A stretch of DNA of 44,245 nucleotides from Phycisphaerae bacterium (GCA_021736645.1 JAIPFM010000227.1:1-44245); one strand, 5' to 3'; positions 8,899 to 17,666 are shown, counted from the stretch's first letter. Notes: generated by a model not told the origin, from the letters alone. A program made the numbers and translations.

Positions 8899-9242
8899 AT
8901 AAAAAAAGCAAAAAACCGTTGAACTGGCGTGATGCAATGTCGTATGCTGAAGGCTGTGAAAAATAAAATTGTGAGTGGATTGAACGGCAGAGACAATCTC
9001 TTCATATTTTTTTTGAACGCCATCATATCGACGATCTTCATAACGTGTTTCTGCCCTTGGCAAATTCACGGTGTTTGCCCCTGGGATGACAGTGCGCCTT
9101 CTGTTCGATTTTCACGCTCCAGGAGAGAACCGTTTTGTCAAGAATACGACCTCCTGATGCCCATTTCTACGGTCTCCGCTCGCTTTCTGGGTGGTGCCTC
9201 TGGTGCTGCGCTCCAATGCTTTTATTCGCAGGTATGTGCTTG

Positions 9243-9268
9243 CGATGTATTTAGGCGATGTATTTAGG
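9243..9268. repeat. 13-bp perfect tandem duplication
   Basis: CGATGTATTTAGG occurs twice head to tail, ending about 35 bp upstream of the beta-helix start codon. It may be a replication-slippage product or a paired protein-binding site. Confidence 0.8.
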
Positions 9269-9303
9269 CGGTGAATCATGGCCTTTATATGAAAGGGAAA
9301 GCT

Positions 9304-11844
9304 ATGGAAACCAGGGTATTTGGCAATAGGTGGGCGGCTTGTCTGGTTGCATTGTTCGGTGTGAGCCTCATCAATCCTGCCATGGTGCAGGCCCGTGAGA
9401 TCTATGTGGATGCTCGGATTGACGCGCCGGGCACAGGGCAGAGTTGGGCCACGGCATTCAGCGATCTTCAGCAGGCCTTAAAAAGTGCCCGTCATAGAGA
9501 TGAAATTCGTATTGCCCAGGGGATGTATCGTCCCACAGAGCCTGTCAGCTCGGGGGGAGGAGGAGGACGCGCGATTGATTTGGCTCCGCGGGATTGGTCT
9601 TTTCAAATACGTTATTCGATTACTATTCAGGGAGGATATGCAGGTATCAGTGAGCCGGATCCCAATACACGCGATCTGCAGCGATTCACGACTATTCTGT
9701 CAGGAGACCATCTTGGCAACGACCATTTAGGGAGGGATTCAGACAGGTTGGCTGGAAATCCATGGCAGGGGGAAAACAGCCTGGTCATTTTGTCTGTGGC
9801 ATGGGCAATGGATACCGCAACGACCCTGGACGGGCTGGTTGTGCAGGGGGCTACGGCTTGTGCCTGTCGAGTCAATGGCGGTCGTCTCGTGGTGCAGGAT
9901 TGTGTGTTTAGAGACAACGCCAATGTCGGAGATATGCAGGGCGCCGGTGCCATCTGTAGCTCGTCTTGCGATCTGGTCCTGGATCGTTGTACCTTCACGC
10001 AAAACTATGGGCTTCAAGGCGGGGCAGTCTTTGTTGAAGAGGGAAATTTGGTCCTTCGGTCCTGCTGGTTCCAGGGCAATGTGGCTTCTGTTGAAGGGGG
10101 GGCACTCTTTCAAAAGAGCGGCACGGGATATCTCCAGGACTCCACCTTTATTCGAAATGAATCACAAGGTCCTTCCGGAGTCTTGAGTACAGGTACAGGA
10201 AAGGGCACTTCCGGCGTTTATACGACAGAGAGCTTTGTGGTGGATCGCTGCAGGTTTTTAGGTAATGCGGCCTACGAAGATTCCATCTGTTCTTTCCAGG
10301 GGCAGCAGGGGCGTTTGGACAATTGCCTGTTCTCTGGCAACCTGATCGTGGGCCAGGGTGCCATACTCCACAGTGAGGGTGGCCGTGTGACCGGTACAGG
10401 CCTGACCCTTGCCAATAATTGGGCCCCGTCCGTGCAGGGCCAGGACTTTGGCTTTAATAACTGCATCTTTTGGGATGAGCAATTTCACACCAGCGCCTCG
10501 AGCGGTCATGGAGAGATGCCATTTGGAAACATCGTCTTGGAGTACTGTAATGTTTTCTTGCCATGGACCGGTGACGGTCAGGGCAACATCAGTGAAGATC
10601 CCAAATTTATGGATCCCCTGGGACCTGATGGCGCGGCAGGTACGGTGGATGACGACTTTCGGCTCCAGACTGACTCCCCCTGCATCAATACCGGGTCAAA
10701 CAGAGCTGTCTCACAAAATGTCTTTGATCTGGATGGACAACCCCGCATCAATCATCTGGTAGATATGGGGGCCTATGAAACCTGGCAGGTGTGGCATGTG
10801 GATGGGGCCACAGGCTACGGCGGCAGCCCAGGGCGAACAGCAGACAAGGCCCTTCGATCCATCCAAGAGGCCATTGACAAGGCCCATGATGGAGACAGTA
10901 TTCTGGTACACTCAGGATACTATGCCGAAGACATAAACTTCCGAGGCAAGGCCGTCCTGGTCAAGGGACTGGTTGGCTCAACCGGAGTACCTGTCTTGAC
11001 CATGGATCGAGGGTCTACAGGTCATGGGGGGTGGGGATATGTGCCGTCCATCGTATTTGACTCCAATGAAGGACCGGATACTGTGCTGGAACACTTTGTC
11101 ATCTCCGGCCTGGATACGGCCATCACCCTGTCCCACAGCAGCCCCACTTTAAGACATCTGACACTTGTTAATAACAAGATTGGCATTCAGGCGTCAGGCA
11201 TGTCTGACCCTGTCATTGAACACTGTATTTTTTGGCGCAACAGCGACGAAGATCTCACGGGTACGTCCCCCCGTTACAGTTGCATTCAGCGTGCAGAGCA
11301 GGCCAGCGGCCCAGGTAACCTCAGCCAAAACCCGATTTTTGCAGATCCCAATGGTGGAGATTATCATCTCCAATCATCCGGTGGACGCTACAGTCCAGAC
11401 CATGCCACGTGGATGATTGACAGGCAAACCAGCCCATGCATCAGTGCGGGTGACCCCAATACGCCACTCGGTGAGCAGCCTCTCTCATATAGCTCAACCG
11501 TGAACATGGGGGCTTACGGCGGCACGATTCAGGCCAGTCATCTGCCGAGGGTTGCCCCAATCATCTCATTTTTAGCCCTGCATGAAGGTGACGAGGTGAG
11601 CTCAAATGAGTCATTTGAGATCGAGGCATGGGACATTGACGGCGATATTTTGGCCATCGAATTTCTCCGTAATGGTCAGCGTTTGGGCATGGCTGCAGAA
11701 GGTCGAGAAGGAGGAGATTGGGCCTGGAGTCTATCTGGGGTGCCTGTGGGACCTGCAGCCTTTACAGCCAGGGCCACGGACAATCACGGATTAGTCGGTC
11801 AGGTCACGATTCACGTGACTGTACGCCCTGCAACAGGTCGATAA
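9304..11844 (+). CDS. Secreted right-handed parallel beta-helix protein with C-terminal Ig-like domain
   Basis: 846 residues. The ATG at 9304 is chosen because AAAGGG lies 7 nt upstream and the signal peptide starts there (METRVFGNRWAACLVALFGV, cleavage after VQA). Two beta-helix blocks are visible: about residues 25-500, with many short turns (LVVQDCVFRDNANV, LVLDRCTFTQNYGLQGGAVF) and the closing motif DDDFRLQTDSPCINTGSN; then about 505-745, ending with DYHLQSSGGRYSP, PCISAGDPNTPLG and VNMGAYGGT. About 750-846 is an Ig-like sandwich (DIDGDILAIEFLRNG). Such proteins in Planctomycetota and Lentisphaerota are secreted carbohydrate-binding or polysaccharide lyase-like proteins. No lyase catalytic signature was recognised, so binding, adhesion or lyase activity all remain open. 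Confidence 0.88.
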   Translation: METRVFGNRWAACLVALFGVSLINPAMVQAREIYVDARIDAPGTGQSWATAFSDLQQALKSARHRDEIRIAQGMYRPTEPVSSGGGGGRAIDLAPRDWSFQIRYSITIQGGYAGISEPDPNTRDLQRFTTILSGDHLGNDHLGRDSDRLAGNPWQGENSLVILSVAWAMDTATTLDGLVVQGATACACRVNGGRLVVQDCVFRDNANVGDMQGAGAICSSSCDLVLDRCTFTQNYGLQGGAVFVEEGNLVLRSCWFQGNVASVEGGALFQKSGTGYLQDSTFIRNESQGPSGVLSTGTGKGTSGVYTTESFVVDRCRFLGNAAYEDSICSFQGQQGRLDNCLFSGNLIVGQGAILHSEGGRVTGTGLTLANNWAPSVQGQDFGFNNCIFWDEQFHTSASSGHGEMPFGNIVLEYCNVFLPWTGDGQGNISEDPKFMDPLGPDGAAGTVDDDFRLQTDSPCINTGSNRAVSQNVFDLDGQPRINHLVDMGAYETWQVWHVDGATGYGGSPGRTADKALRSIQEAIDKAHDGDSILVHSGYYAEDINFRGKAVLVKGLVGSTGVPVLTMDRGSTGHGGWGYVPSIVFDSNEGPDTVLEHFVISGLDTAITLSHSSPTLRHLTLVNNKIGIQASGMSDPVIEHCIFWRNSDEDLTGTSPRYSCIQRAEQASGPGNLSQNPIFADPNGGDYHLQSSGGRYSPDHATWMIDRQTSPCISAGDPNTPLGEQPLSYSSTVNMGAYGGTIQASHLPRVAPIISFLALHEGDEVSSNESFEIEAWDIDGDILAIEFLRNGQRLGMAAEGREGGDWAWSLSGVPVGPAAFTARATDNHGLVGQVTIHVTVRPATGR

Positions 11845-12208
11845 GCCCTCAAGATGGCGTGAGATACGCGATTTCATCCGATGGATCATGAATAATTCGG
11901 GTTACAGCCTCTGCTGAGCGATAGTTCGAATTCCTCAGAAAATAAGCGTCTCTTCAGCCGGTTTCGTGGTAGTATGACTGGTTGTGATTTTTGACCAGTG
12001 ACCCATGAATGCCAGTATCAACACAGCCCGGCCATTGGCCGGAGCCAAAACTGATGAACTACGAAACACACTAAAAGACGCTAAAAAGTAAAGCCCTAAT
12101 GACCTTTTCGCGTACTTTCGCGAGTTTCGTAGTTTAAAAAAATGTAGTTGAATAATTATCTGGAAGTATTTTCCAGTTGGTTGAAATTAGCTTTGCAGGA
12201 TAATCGTT
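11845..12208. other. Intergenic gap with 9-bp iterated inverted element
   Basis: Between the beta-helix gene and the helicase. It contains a small palindrome at 12028-12042 (CCGGCCA/TTGGCCGG type) and the 9-bp periodic inverted element at 12057-12134. No ORF with an SD and no clear sigma-70 promoter pair were seen. Confidence 0.5.
12057..12134. repeat. 9-bp periodic inverted repeat element
   Basis: A perfect 11-bp inverted repeat (AACTACGAAAC at 12057-12067, GTTTCGTAGTT at 12124-12134) brackets two arms that each run in a 9-bp register. Left arm: ACTACGAAA, CACACTAAA, AGACGCTAA, AAAGTAAAG. Right arm: TTTTCGCGT, ACTTTCGCG, AGTTTCGTA. It lies 75 bp upstream of the helicase start. Function unknown; the single-stranded form could fold into a long hairpin. 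Confidence 0.75.
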
Positions 12209-13594
12209 TTGAACCAGACTGACTTTGCATCCCTGAACCTGCAGGCCGACCTGCTGAACACGATTTCTTCTCTTGGTTTTGAGGTCATGACGCCCATCCA
12301 GGCGCAGAGTCTGCCGCCTATTCTGGCCGGCCAGGACGTGATAGGGCAGGCGAAATCCGGATCAGGCAAGACCGCAGCATTCGGACTTGGCCTTTTGAAT
12401 AGACTGGATATCACGAAATGTCGCGTGCAGTCTCTGGTGCTGTGTCCCACGCGGGAACTGGCGGACCAGGTGTCCAAGGTGATTCGTCAACTGGCTCGAA
12501 CTCTGCCCAATGTGAAGATCCTGACCCTGTGCGGCGGTCTGCCGTTTCGGCCTCAGGCCAGTTCTCTGGAGCATGGGGCACATATTGTGGTGGGCACGCC
12601 AGGGCGTGTGGGCAAGCATCTGCGCAAGGGCCTGCTGTCGCTGACCCATCTGACCACGCTGGTGCTGGACGAAGGCGACCGCATGCTGGACATGGGTTTT
12701 CAGGATGAACTGGATGCAATCATTGAACAGGCACCCACTCGGCGACAGACACTGCTGTTCAGTGCCACCTATCCTGAGAAAATACAGTCCATTGCAGAGC
12801 GGATCATGATCAAGCCTGTGATGGTCAAGGTGGCGTCCACGCATGACAGCACCAGCATTGAGCAGCATTTCTATGAGGTGGATCAGGATGAACGCATGTC
12901 CTCGCTGCGTCGGCTGCTTCATCATTATCGCCCGGAGTCTTCTGTGGTCTTTTGTGCGACCAAAATAGAGGCCCAGGAGGTGAGTGATGCATTGGCCTAC
13001 AGTGGTTTCAGTACGCTGGCCCTGCATGGTGACCTTGAGCAGGGCGACCGTGATGAAACGCTGGTCCGGTTTGCCAATAAAAGTGTATCCATACTCGTGG
13101 CCACGGATGTGGCGGCCCGTGGTCTGGATATTGACTCCATTGACGTGGTCTTTAATTACCATATATCGCGGGATTTTGAAGTGCATGTGCATCGGATTGG
13201 CCGCACAGGTCGAGCCGGGAGCAAGGGCCTGGCCTGCTCTCTGTACAGCGAAAAGGAACGCACCAAGATCTCCGAGTTGCAGGCGTATCTGGAGCAGACC
13301 CTAGAGAGCGAACCCTTGCCGCCGTTTCCGCCCTTGGATACGCCCAAAATGGAGGCGGCCATGGCCACCATCAAGATCGGCAGCGGCAAAAAGCAGAAGG
13401 TCCGTGCCGGCAATATACTGGGCGCCCTGACCGGAGAGAATGGTCTGGAAGGCACCCAGGTCGGGAAAATCCACATCTTTGACCACAGGTCTTACGTGGC
13501 AGTCACACGCGACGCTGTGCCTAAAGCGCTCAAAAAACTGGGTGAAGAAAAATGGAAGGGACGTCCCATCCAGGGATGGCTCATCAAGAATTAG
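12209..13594 (+). CDS. dbpA: DEAD-box RNA helicase, DbpA type
   Basis: 461 residues, close to E. coli DbpA (457). The start is TTG at 12209, supported by AGGA about 9 nt upstream and alignment of the N-terminus MNQTDFASLNL. Helicase motifs in order: Q motif GFEVMTPIQAQS, motif I AKSGSGKT, Ia PTRELA, TPGR, motif II LDEGDRMLD, III SAT, ARGLD, and VI HRIGRTGRAG. Motif II is DEGD instead of DEAD. The C-terminal 75 residues (VRAGNILGALTGENGLEGTQ, then VGKIHIFDHRSYVAV) match the DbpA RNA-binding domain that docks on hairpin 92 of 23S rRNA. Role: ATP-dependent remodelling during large-subunit assembly. It stands alone between unrelated genes and converges on the TRAP operon. Confidence 0.92.
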   Translation: MNQTDFASLNLQADLLNTISSLGFEVMTPIQAQSLPPILAGQDVIGQAKSGSGKTAAFGLGLLNRLDITKCRVQSLVLCPTRELADQVSKVIRQLARTLPNVKILTLCGGLPFRPQASSLEHGAHIVVGTPGRVGKHLRKGLLSLTHLTTLVLDEGDRMLDMGFQDELDAIIEQAPTRRQTLLFSATYPEKIQSIAERIMIKPVMVKVASTHDSTSIEQHFYEVDQDERMSSLRRLLHHYRPESSVVFCATKIEAQEVSDALAYSGFSTLALHGDLEQGDRDETLVRFANKSVSILVATDVAARGLDIDSIDVVFNYHISRDFEVHVHRIGRTGRAGSKGLACSLYSEKERTKISELQAYLEQTLESEPLPPFPPLDTPKMEAAMATIKIGSGKKQKVRAGNILGALTGENGLEGTQVGKIHIFDHRSYVAVTRDAVPKALKKLGEEKWKGRPIQGWLIKN

Positions 13595-13684
13595 GCCATG
13601 ACTCCACAAGGGACTTCCACAACAGGCAGAGTTTTTCAGCTGACCTTGTTGCACAGACTGGACCAAGGGGATAAGTGACAGGCT

Positions 13685-14962
13685 CTAAGGCGTGTGGAAC
13701 AGTTGGGGCAATGTCAGGGAGATGGCTGGCACATAGGTGACCAGCAGCAGGACCAGCAGACTGACTGCGAGGAACGGCAGCACGGCTCGGCTGAGCCGGC
13801 CCAGGGATATCTTGCCGATACCGGCTGCGACAAAGAGACACACACCCACAGGCGGTGTGGTCAGGCCGATGACCAGGTTCAGCACGGCAATCACGGCGAA
13901 TTGAAGGGGGTCCACGCCCACAGTGACGGCCACCTTGAGGAGCACGGGAAAGAGGATGATCAGGGCGGCAATGGTCTCCATGAACGTGCCGACAAATAAC
14001 AGCAGGCCATTGATCAGCAGCAGCATCAATATCCTGTTGTGCGTGAGGTTGAGCATGGCCTGGGCGATTCTTTGAGGGACCTGTTCACTGGCGAGAATCC
14101 ATGAAAACACATTGGCAAAGCCCACCAGGACCATCAGGGACGCCGTGGTGATGGCAGAACTGATGATGACCTGGACGATCTTGCTGGGTGTGAGGCTTCG
14201 ATACACGATCGTGCCCACGAGAAGGGCATACAGGACCGCACCGATGGAGGCCTCTGTGGGCGTGACAAAGCCGCCGAGGATGCCGGCCAGGATGATGACA
14301 GGCATGCCCAGGGCCCACGATGCCTTGCGCAGTGCGATCAGGACCTGCCGAACAGGCTGCCTCGGATGCCTGGGGTGACGTTTTTTCTGCGAGATGATCC
14401 AGGAGGTCACCATAAATCCCAGACCCAGCAGGATGCCCGGGATGGCGCCTGCGAGAAAGAGCTTGCCCACGGACAGGCCAGTGAGTGTCCCGGCAATGAT
14501 CATGGGCAGGCTGGGTGGAATGATGGGTCCCACGGTCGAGGAGCTGGCTGTGACAGCGCAGGCAAAATCGAGTTCATAGCCCTCGTCCTTCATGGCCGGG
14601 ATCATGACCGAGCCAATGGAGGCCGTGTCCGAGACTGCCGTACCGCTGATCCCGGCAAAGAGCATGGACGCGCCCACATTGGCCAGGCCCAGGCCGCCTC
14701 GCAGATGGCCGACCAGGGCGTTGCACAGGGCAATGATGCGACCTGTGATGCCGCTTGCATTCATCAGGTTGCCGGCCAGGATAAAACCCGGTATGCAGAG
14801 CAGCACAAACACATCCATGCCTGCATACATCTTTTGCGGGATCACCACCAGAGGGATGCCCGCGCACACCACATACACCAGAGACGCCATGGCCAGGGCA
14901 AAGGCCACAGGCACACCCACACACAGTGTCACAAAGAACACGGCAAACAGGACTGCGATCAT
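13685..14962 (-). CDS. dctM: TRAP transporter large permease subunit (DctM)
   Basis: 425 residues, 11-12 hydrophobic segments, the usual DctM length. Signature stretches: LCIPGFILAGNLMNASGITG, GISGTAVSDTASIGSVMIP, VTASSSTVGPIIPPSLPMII, and GGFVTPTEASIGAVLYAL near the middle. It forms the Na+-driven channel of a tripartite ATP-independent periplasmic transporter. The ATG overlaps the dctQ stop (ATGA), and GGAG lies 8 nt upstream inside dctQ, so translation is coupled. The substrate is set by DctP; C4-dicarboxylates, uronates or other sugar acids are family possibilities. It converges with the helicase gene, with 90 bp between the stop codons. Confidence 0.93.
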   Translation of the reverse strand: MIAVLFAVFFVTLCVGVPVAFALAMASLVYVVCAGIPLVVIPQKMYAGMDVFVLLCIPGFILAGNLMNASGITGRIIALCNALVGHLRGGLGLANVGASMLFAGISGTAVSDTASIGSVMIPAMKDEGYELDFACAVTASSSTVGPIIPPSLPMIIAGTLTGLSVGKLFLAGAIPGILLGLGFMVTSWIISQKKRHPRHPRQPVRQVLIALRKASWALGMPVIILAGILGGFVTPTEASIGAVLYALLVGTIVYRSLTPSKIVQVIISSAITTASLMVLVGFANVFSWILASEQVPQRIAQAMLNLTHNRILMLLLINGLLLFVGTFMETIAALIILFPVLLKVAVTVGVDPLQFAVIAVLNLVIGLTTPPVGVCLFVAAGIGKISLGRLSRAVLPFLAVSLLVLLLVTYVPAISLTLPQLFHTP

Positions 14963-15609
14963 GAGTGGGGCTCCGTTGAGTCACCTGGTCGCAGGTCTCT
15001 GTACACTTCAATCCCTGCATACACCGCGGTCATGGAAGACAGGAGCAGCAGGGCCCCATGGACCCAGGCCATGGGGACCTTGAGACAGGGGGACTGCTGG
15101 CCCATGCCGAGTTGCACAAAACTGATCGACGCTGCGCTGACCAGCATCATGAGGACCATAATGGCCAGGTCGATGGCCGGGCGGAGCCAGCGAGAGACCT
15201 GCGCAGGCAGACAGTGGGCCAGCGTGTCGACACGCACAAAGGCCTGGTCACGCAGGGCCAGGGGCGCGGCAAAGGCCACGGAGAACAGGAAGCAGAAACG
15301 TGCCGCCTCTTCAGTCCAGGCCGGTGCGCTGGGCAGACAGAGCCTGGAAAAGGCCTGAATGGTCACTGCCAGGAGAATGCCGACCGTGCTGACCAGGGTG
15401 CCCAGTTTGAGCAGTGTATCCAGAGAGTATTGAATGAATTTAAGACACCCTAATAAAACCCTGCTGGCTTTGGCTGGCTGCAGCGGCCATCTGCTGCGTT
15501 GGCCTGCATCGACGATAGAAAATATCGCCTGTTTCGGCCGCCTTGCATCTGGCCGCTTCGCACAGCCTCGGGCCGACGCGACGGTTTTGTTAGAGCGTCT
15601 GAATGTCAT
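14959..15609 (-). CDS. dctQ: TRAP transporter small permease (DctQ) with N-terminus encoded by a repeat element
   Basis: 216 residues. About 55-60 residues at the N-terminus (MTFRRSNKTVASARG through RVLLGC) are encoded by the palindromic repeat at 15440-15606. Normal DctQ sequence begins only at about KFIQYSLDTLLKLGTLVSTV. After that there are four hydrophobic segments and the expected WTEEAARFCFLFSVAFAAPL and QAFVRVDTLA words. ATG at 15609 has AGGA 9 nt upstream and probably is the original start, because no ATG, GTG or TTG lies in frame between the repeat and the first membrane helix. The element length keeps the frame open. The charged extension would stay cytoplasmic. It lies 30 bp after dctP and overlaps dctM. 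Confidence 0.88.
   Translation of the reverse strand: MTFRRSNKTVASARGCAKRPDARRPKQAIFSIVDAGQRSRWPLQPAKASRVLLGCLKFIQYSLDTLLKLGTLVSTVGILLAVTIQAFSRLCLPSAPAWTEEAARFCFLFSVAFAAPLALRDQAFVRVDTLAHCLPAQVSRWLRPAIDLAIMVLMMLVSAASISFVQLGMGQQSPCLKVPMAWVHGALLLLSSMTAVYAGIEVYRDLRPGDSTEPHS
15440..15606 (-). repeat. Palindromic repeat element, copy A (inside dctQ)
   Basis: Minus-strand left end TTCAGACGCTCTAACAAAAC and the complement of the right end TTAAGACACCCTAATAAAAC match at 16 of 20 positions, forming terminal inverted repeats. The interior shares long identical words with the copy at 8779-8898 but has an additional segment including AAGCGGCCAGATGCAAGGCG. Both copies are open in the same frame. A possible ATTCA target duplication flanks the element imperfectly. 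No transposase gene is present. Confidence 0.8.
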
Positions 15610-15639
15610 GGATCGGTGTCCTGATCAAGGTGAGTCGCG

Positions 15640-16647
15640 TTAGGGCGTATCGACGATGCGTTCATACAGAGTCCTTTGCTCCGGTGTCAAGGTGGTGACA
15701 ACCGCGTCCCGGGCACGCTGTTTGAAGGCATCCTTGTCCACGTCTACAAAAACCATGCCTTTTTTCTGGAGCGTGTCAGCCAGTTCTCTCTGGCTCTGCT
15801 GGAAGAGTTCTATGTGATAGTCCTGCATGTCACTGGCGGCTTCCAGGAGAATGGTCTGCAGGTCGTCAGGCAGCGACTGAAATTGTGTTTCGCCGACTGT
15901 CACATAGATCCAGCCGATCACATGCTCTGTCAGGTTGCAGTATTTTTGGACTTCGTAAAAGCCTGCACTGAGGATCAGGGCAAAGGGATTTTCCTGGGCC
16001 TGAACCGTGCCCTGCTGCAGTGCAGTAAAGACCTCACTAAAGGCCATGGGCGTGGGCTTGGCGCCGAGACTGGCCCATGTCCTGACAAACAGGGGGACAT
16101 TGGGCACGCGCAGGATCAGGCCGTTGAGATCGTTGGGCTCCCGGATGGGGCGGTTGGACGTGAGATTGCGTGCGCCCCGTTCGAACCAGGCAATGGGACG
16201 TATGCCGACCTTGTCAATAATGGCCTGTTCCATGGCCTGGCCGATGGGGCCGCCTGCCACATGGGCCAGGTGGTTGGAATCCCGGATCGCATAGGGCACT
16301 GCACACAGGCCGGCCAGGGGGGTCCAGTTCTGGAGTGACTCGCCCGTGATGGTCATGTCCACGGTGCTGGCGCGCATGCCGTTGATCATGTCCAGTTCCT
16401 TGCCGAGCTGCTCATTAGGATAGACCTTGATCTCCAGCCTGCCCCCGGATCTGGCCTTCACGAGTTCTGCCAGTTTCAAGGCTGATTTGTGCCAGATGTG
16501 GTCTTCATTGGCCAGGTGACCGAACTTCAATACATAGGTTCGCGTCTTGGGGTCCTGATCCTGTTTGCAACCCCCAAAGCCCAGCACCAGGATCGCAGCC
16601 AGAAGACCGACCAAGGTGACTCTGTGTGTTTGTGTGCCTGACTGCAT
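15640..16647 (-). CDS. dctP: TRAP transporter substrate-binding lipoprotein (DctP)
   Basis: 335 residues from ATG 16647, with GGAGAC 5 nt upstream; an upstream in-frame start at 16743 would add a non-signal-like extension across the promoter region. A lipoprotein signal (VGLLAAILVLGFGG/C) anchors it outside the membrane. DctP features: LKFGHLANEDHIWHKSALKL, GGRLEIKVYPNEQLG, FERGARNLTSNRPI with the conserved Arg that pairs with a carboxylate, LRVPNVPLF, and FTALQQGTVQAQENP. Role: captures an organic acid and delivers it to DctQM. The substrate is not predictable. The leader carries a TGAAG/CTTCA palindrome (16667-16685) between the promoter and the SD. Confidence 0.92.
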   Translation of the reverse strand: MQSGTQTHRVTLVGLLAAILVLGFGGCKQDQDPKTRTYVLKFGHLANEDHIWHKSALKLAELVKARSGGRLEIKVYPNEQLGKELDMINGMRASTVDMTITGESLQNWTPLAGLCAVPYAIRDSNHLAHVAGGPIGQAMEQAIIDKVGIRPIAWFERGARNLTSNRPIREPNDLNGLILRVPNVPLFVRTWASLGAKPTPMAFSEVFTALQQGTVQAQENPFALILSAGFYEVQKYCNLTEHVIGWIYVTVGETQFQSLPDDLQTILLEAASDMQDYHIELFQQSQRELADTLQKKGMVFVDVDKDAFKQRARDAVVTTLTPEQRTLYERIVDTP

Positions 16648-16666
16648 TTTGTCTCCATGTCGTCTG

Positions 16667-16685
16667 TGAAGTTTGCAAAACTTCA
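16667..16685. promoter_or_regulatory. TTTGCAAA-centred palindrome in the dctP leader
   Basis: TGAAGTTTGCAAAACTTCA, with arms TGAAGTTT/AAACTTCA. It lies 20 nt upstream of the dctP start and about 23-41 nt downstream of the predicted transcription start, suiting an operator or an RNA hairpin that controls translation. The same core appears at 1023-1041 and a variant at 37286-37310 and 37389-37407. Confidence 0.6.
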
Positions 16686-16714
16686 GTATTAACACTGGTA
16701 TTGAAACCCGGGCC

Positions 16715-16743
16715 ACTATACCACATGAAACGCCGCCCAACAA
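16715..16743 (-). promoter_or_regulatory. Predicted sigma-70 promoter for the TRAP operon
   Basis: Minus strand -35 TTGTTG (16743-16738), 17-nt spacer, -10 TATAGT (16720-16715). The predicted start is near 16708, giving a leader of about 60 nt. It faces away from the DUF1080 promoter whose -35 box lies 17 bp away. Confidence 0.5.
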
Positions 16744-16760
16744 GGACCCGGGGAGCAGGC

Positions 16761-16788
16761 TTTACCTCGTGGCAGTTCTGGTTATAAT
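16761..16788 (+). promoter_or_regulatory. Predicted sigma-70 promoter for the DUF1080 gene
   Basis: -35 TTTACC (16761-16766), 16-nt spacer, -10 TATAAT (16783-16788). The leader would be about 74 nt to the ATG at 16869. Confidence 0.55.
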
Positions 16789-16868
16789 TACAGGTTCATG
16801 GGCAGACGGACGGTCCGCTGCTTCAGCAGTCAGTGAATCATGGTGTCAGTGGGCGTAGGAGTGAAAAC

Positions 16869-17600
16869 ATGGGTAAGAAAGCCAATGGTCTGATGAGTCT
16901 CTTTGTGGTGCTTCTGACTGCGGGATATGGTGTGCATGCAGCGGAATCTTTTCAGTTTGTCAATCTGTTCAATGGCAAAGACCTGTCAGGATGGGTCAAT
17001 GTCAATACAGCCAAGGACACATGGTCTGTACAGGACGGCGTGCTGGTGTGCAAGGGCACCCCGATCGGGGTGCTTCGGACCAGTGAACAGTATGAGAACT
17101 TCATCCTGCAGTTGGAATGGAAGCATATGACGGCAGGGGGGAATTCAGGCGTGTTTGTGTGGAGTGAAGGTGTTCCGTTCCCGGACCAGAGATTACCCAG
17201 GGGTGTGGAGGTCCAGGCCCTGGAATTGGATTGGGCGGTCCAGCACAATGCCACGGACGCATACGTGCACGGTGAGCTTTTCGGTACCATGGGCATGGAT
17301 ACGGTGCCTGATAATCCTCGCGGTAAGCGCAGCAAATCTATTGAAAAGCGATGCAAGGGCAAGGGCGAGTGGAATGCATACACTGTCGTGTGTGTGGACG
17401 GCGTGATCAAGCTGTCCGTGAACGGTAAGTTCGTGAACGGCATCAGTCGCTCGCCGGTCAAGAAGGGATACATCTGTCTGGAATCAGAGGGCGCGCCCAT
17501 TCACTTTCGCAATATCAAGATCATGACACTGCCGCCCGGAGTCACCACACCGGAGCAGACCGCGCCCGAGGTGGATACTGCCAGCGATCCAGGGAAATGA
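16869..17600 (+). CDS. Secreted DUF1080 (3-keto-disaccharide hydrolase-like) protein
   Basis: 243 residues, ATG at 16869 with TAGGAG 7 nt upstream. A Sec signal peptide ends at VHAAE. The mature protein opens with [15 protein letters not shown], the hallmark of DUF1080, followed by the concanavalin-like jelly roll ([77 protein letters not shown]). Family knowledge: DUF1080 proteins of Bacteroides and Planctomycetota cleave 3-keto-glycosides generated by Gfo/Idh/MocA oxidoreductases, and this window has three exported ones. The C-terminal 20 residues are Pro/Thr-rich. It probably forms a short unit with the DUF4177-like gene 66 bp downstream. Confidence 0.9.
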   Translation: MGKKANGLMSLFVVLLTAGYGVHAAESFQFVNLFNGKDLSGWVNVNTAKDTWSVQDGVLVCKGTPIGVLRTSEQYENFILQLEWKHMTAGGNSGVFVWSEGVPFPDQRLPRGVEVQALELDWAVQHNATDAYVHGELFGTMGMDTVPDNPRGKRSKSIEKRCKGKGEWNAYTVVCVDGVIKLSVNGKFVNGISRSPVKKGYICLESEGAPIHFRNIKIMTLPPGVTTPEQTAPEVDTASDPGK

Positions 17601-17666
17601 CTGGAAGGCAGTCTGGAGAACCGAACGAACAAACTTGAGACCATTTAATGACATAAGGAGAGAAAA

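Larger units (their letters stand above)
8674..9303. other. Long intergenic gap with palindromic repeat and a short tandem duplication
   Basis: Divergent gap between the GT4 gene (minus) and the beta-helix gene (plus). It holds the palindromic repeat copy at 8779-8898, then AT-rich sequence with no gene-like ORF, and a perfect 13-bp direct duplication at 9243-9268 just before the beta-helix start. A plus-strand ORF at 8929-9267 shows no family features and no SD. No convincing promoter pair was recognised. Confidence 0.5.

Noticed and set aside
8929..9267. 112-residue plus-strand ORF before the beta-helix gene
   Set aside because: No SD, no family features, low-complexity Phe/Ser-rich translation; considered chance.
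11920..11945. tRNA T-loop (GTTCGAATTCC)
   Set aside because: No acceptor stem, anticodon arm or D-arm can be paired around it.
12660..12690. Helicase inactivation through DEGD in motif II
   Set aside because: Asp and Glu needed for Mg-ATP are kept; only the Ala changed to Gly, so activity loss is not implied.
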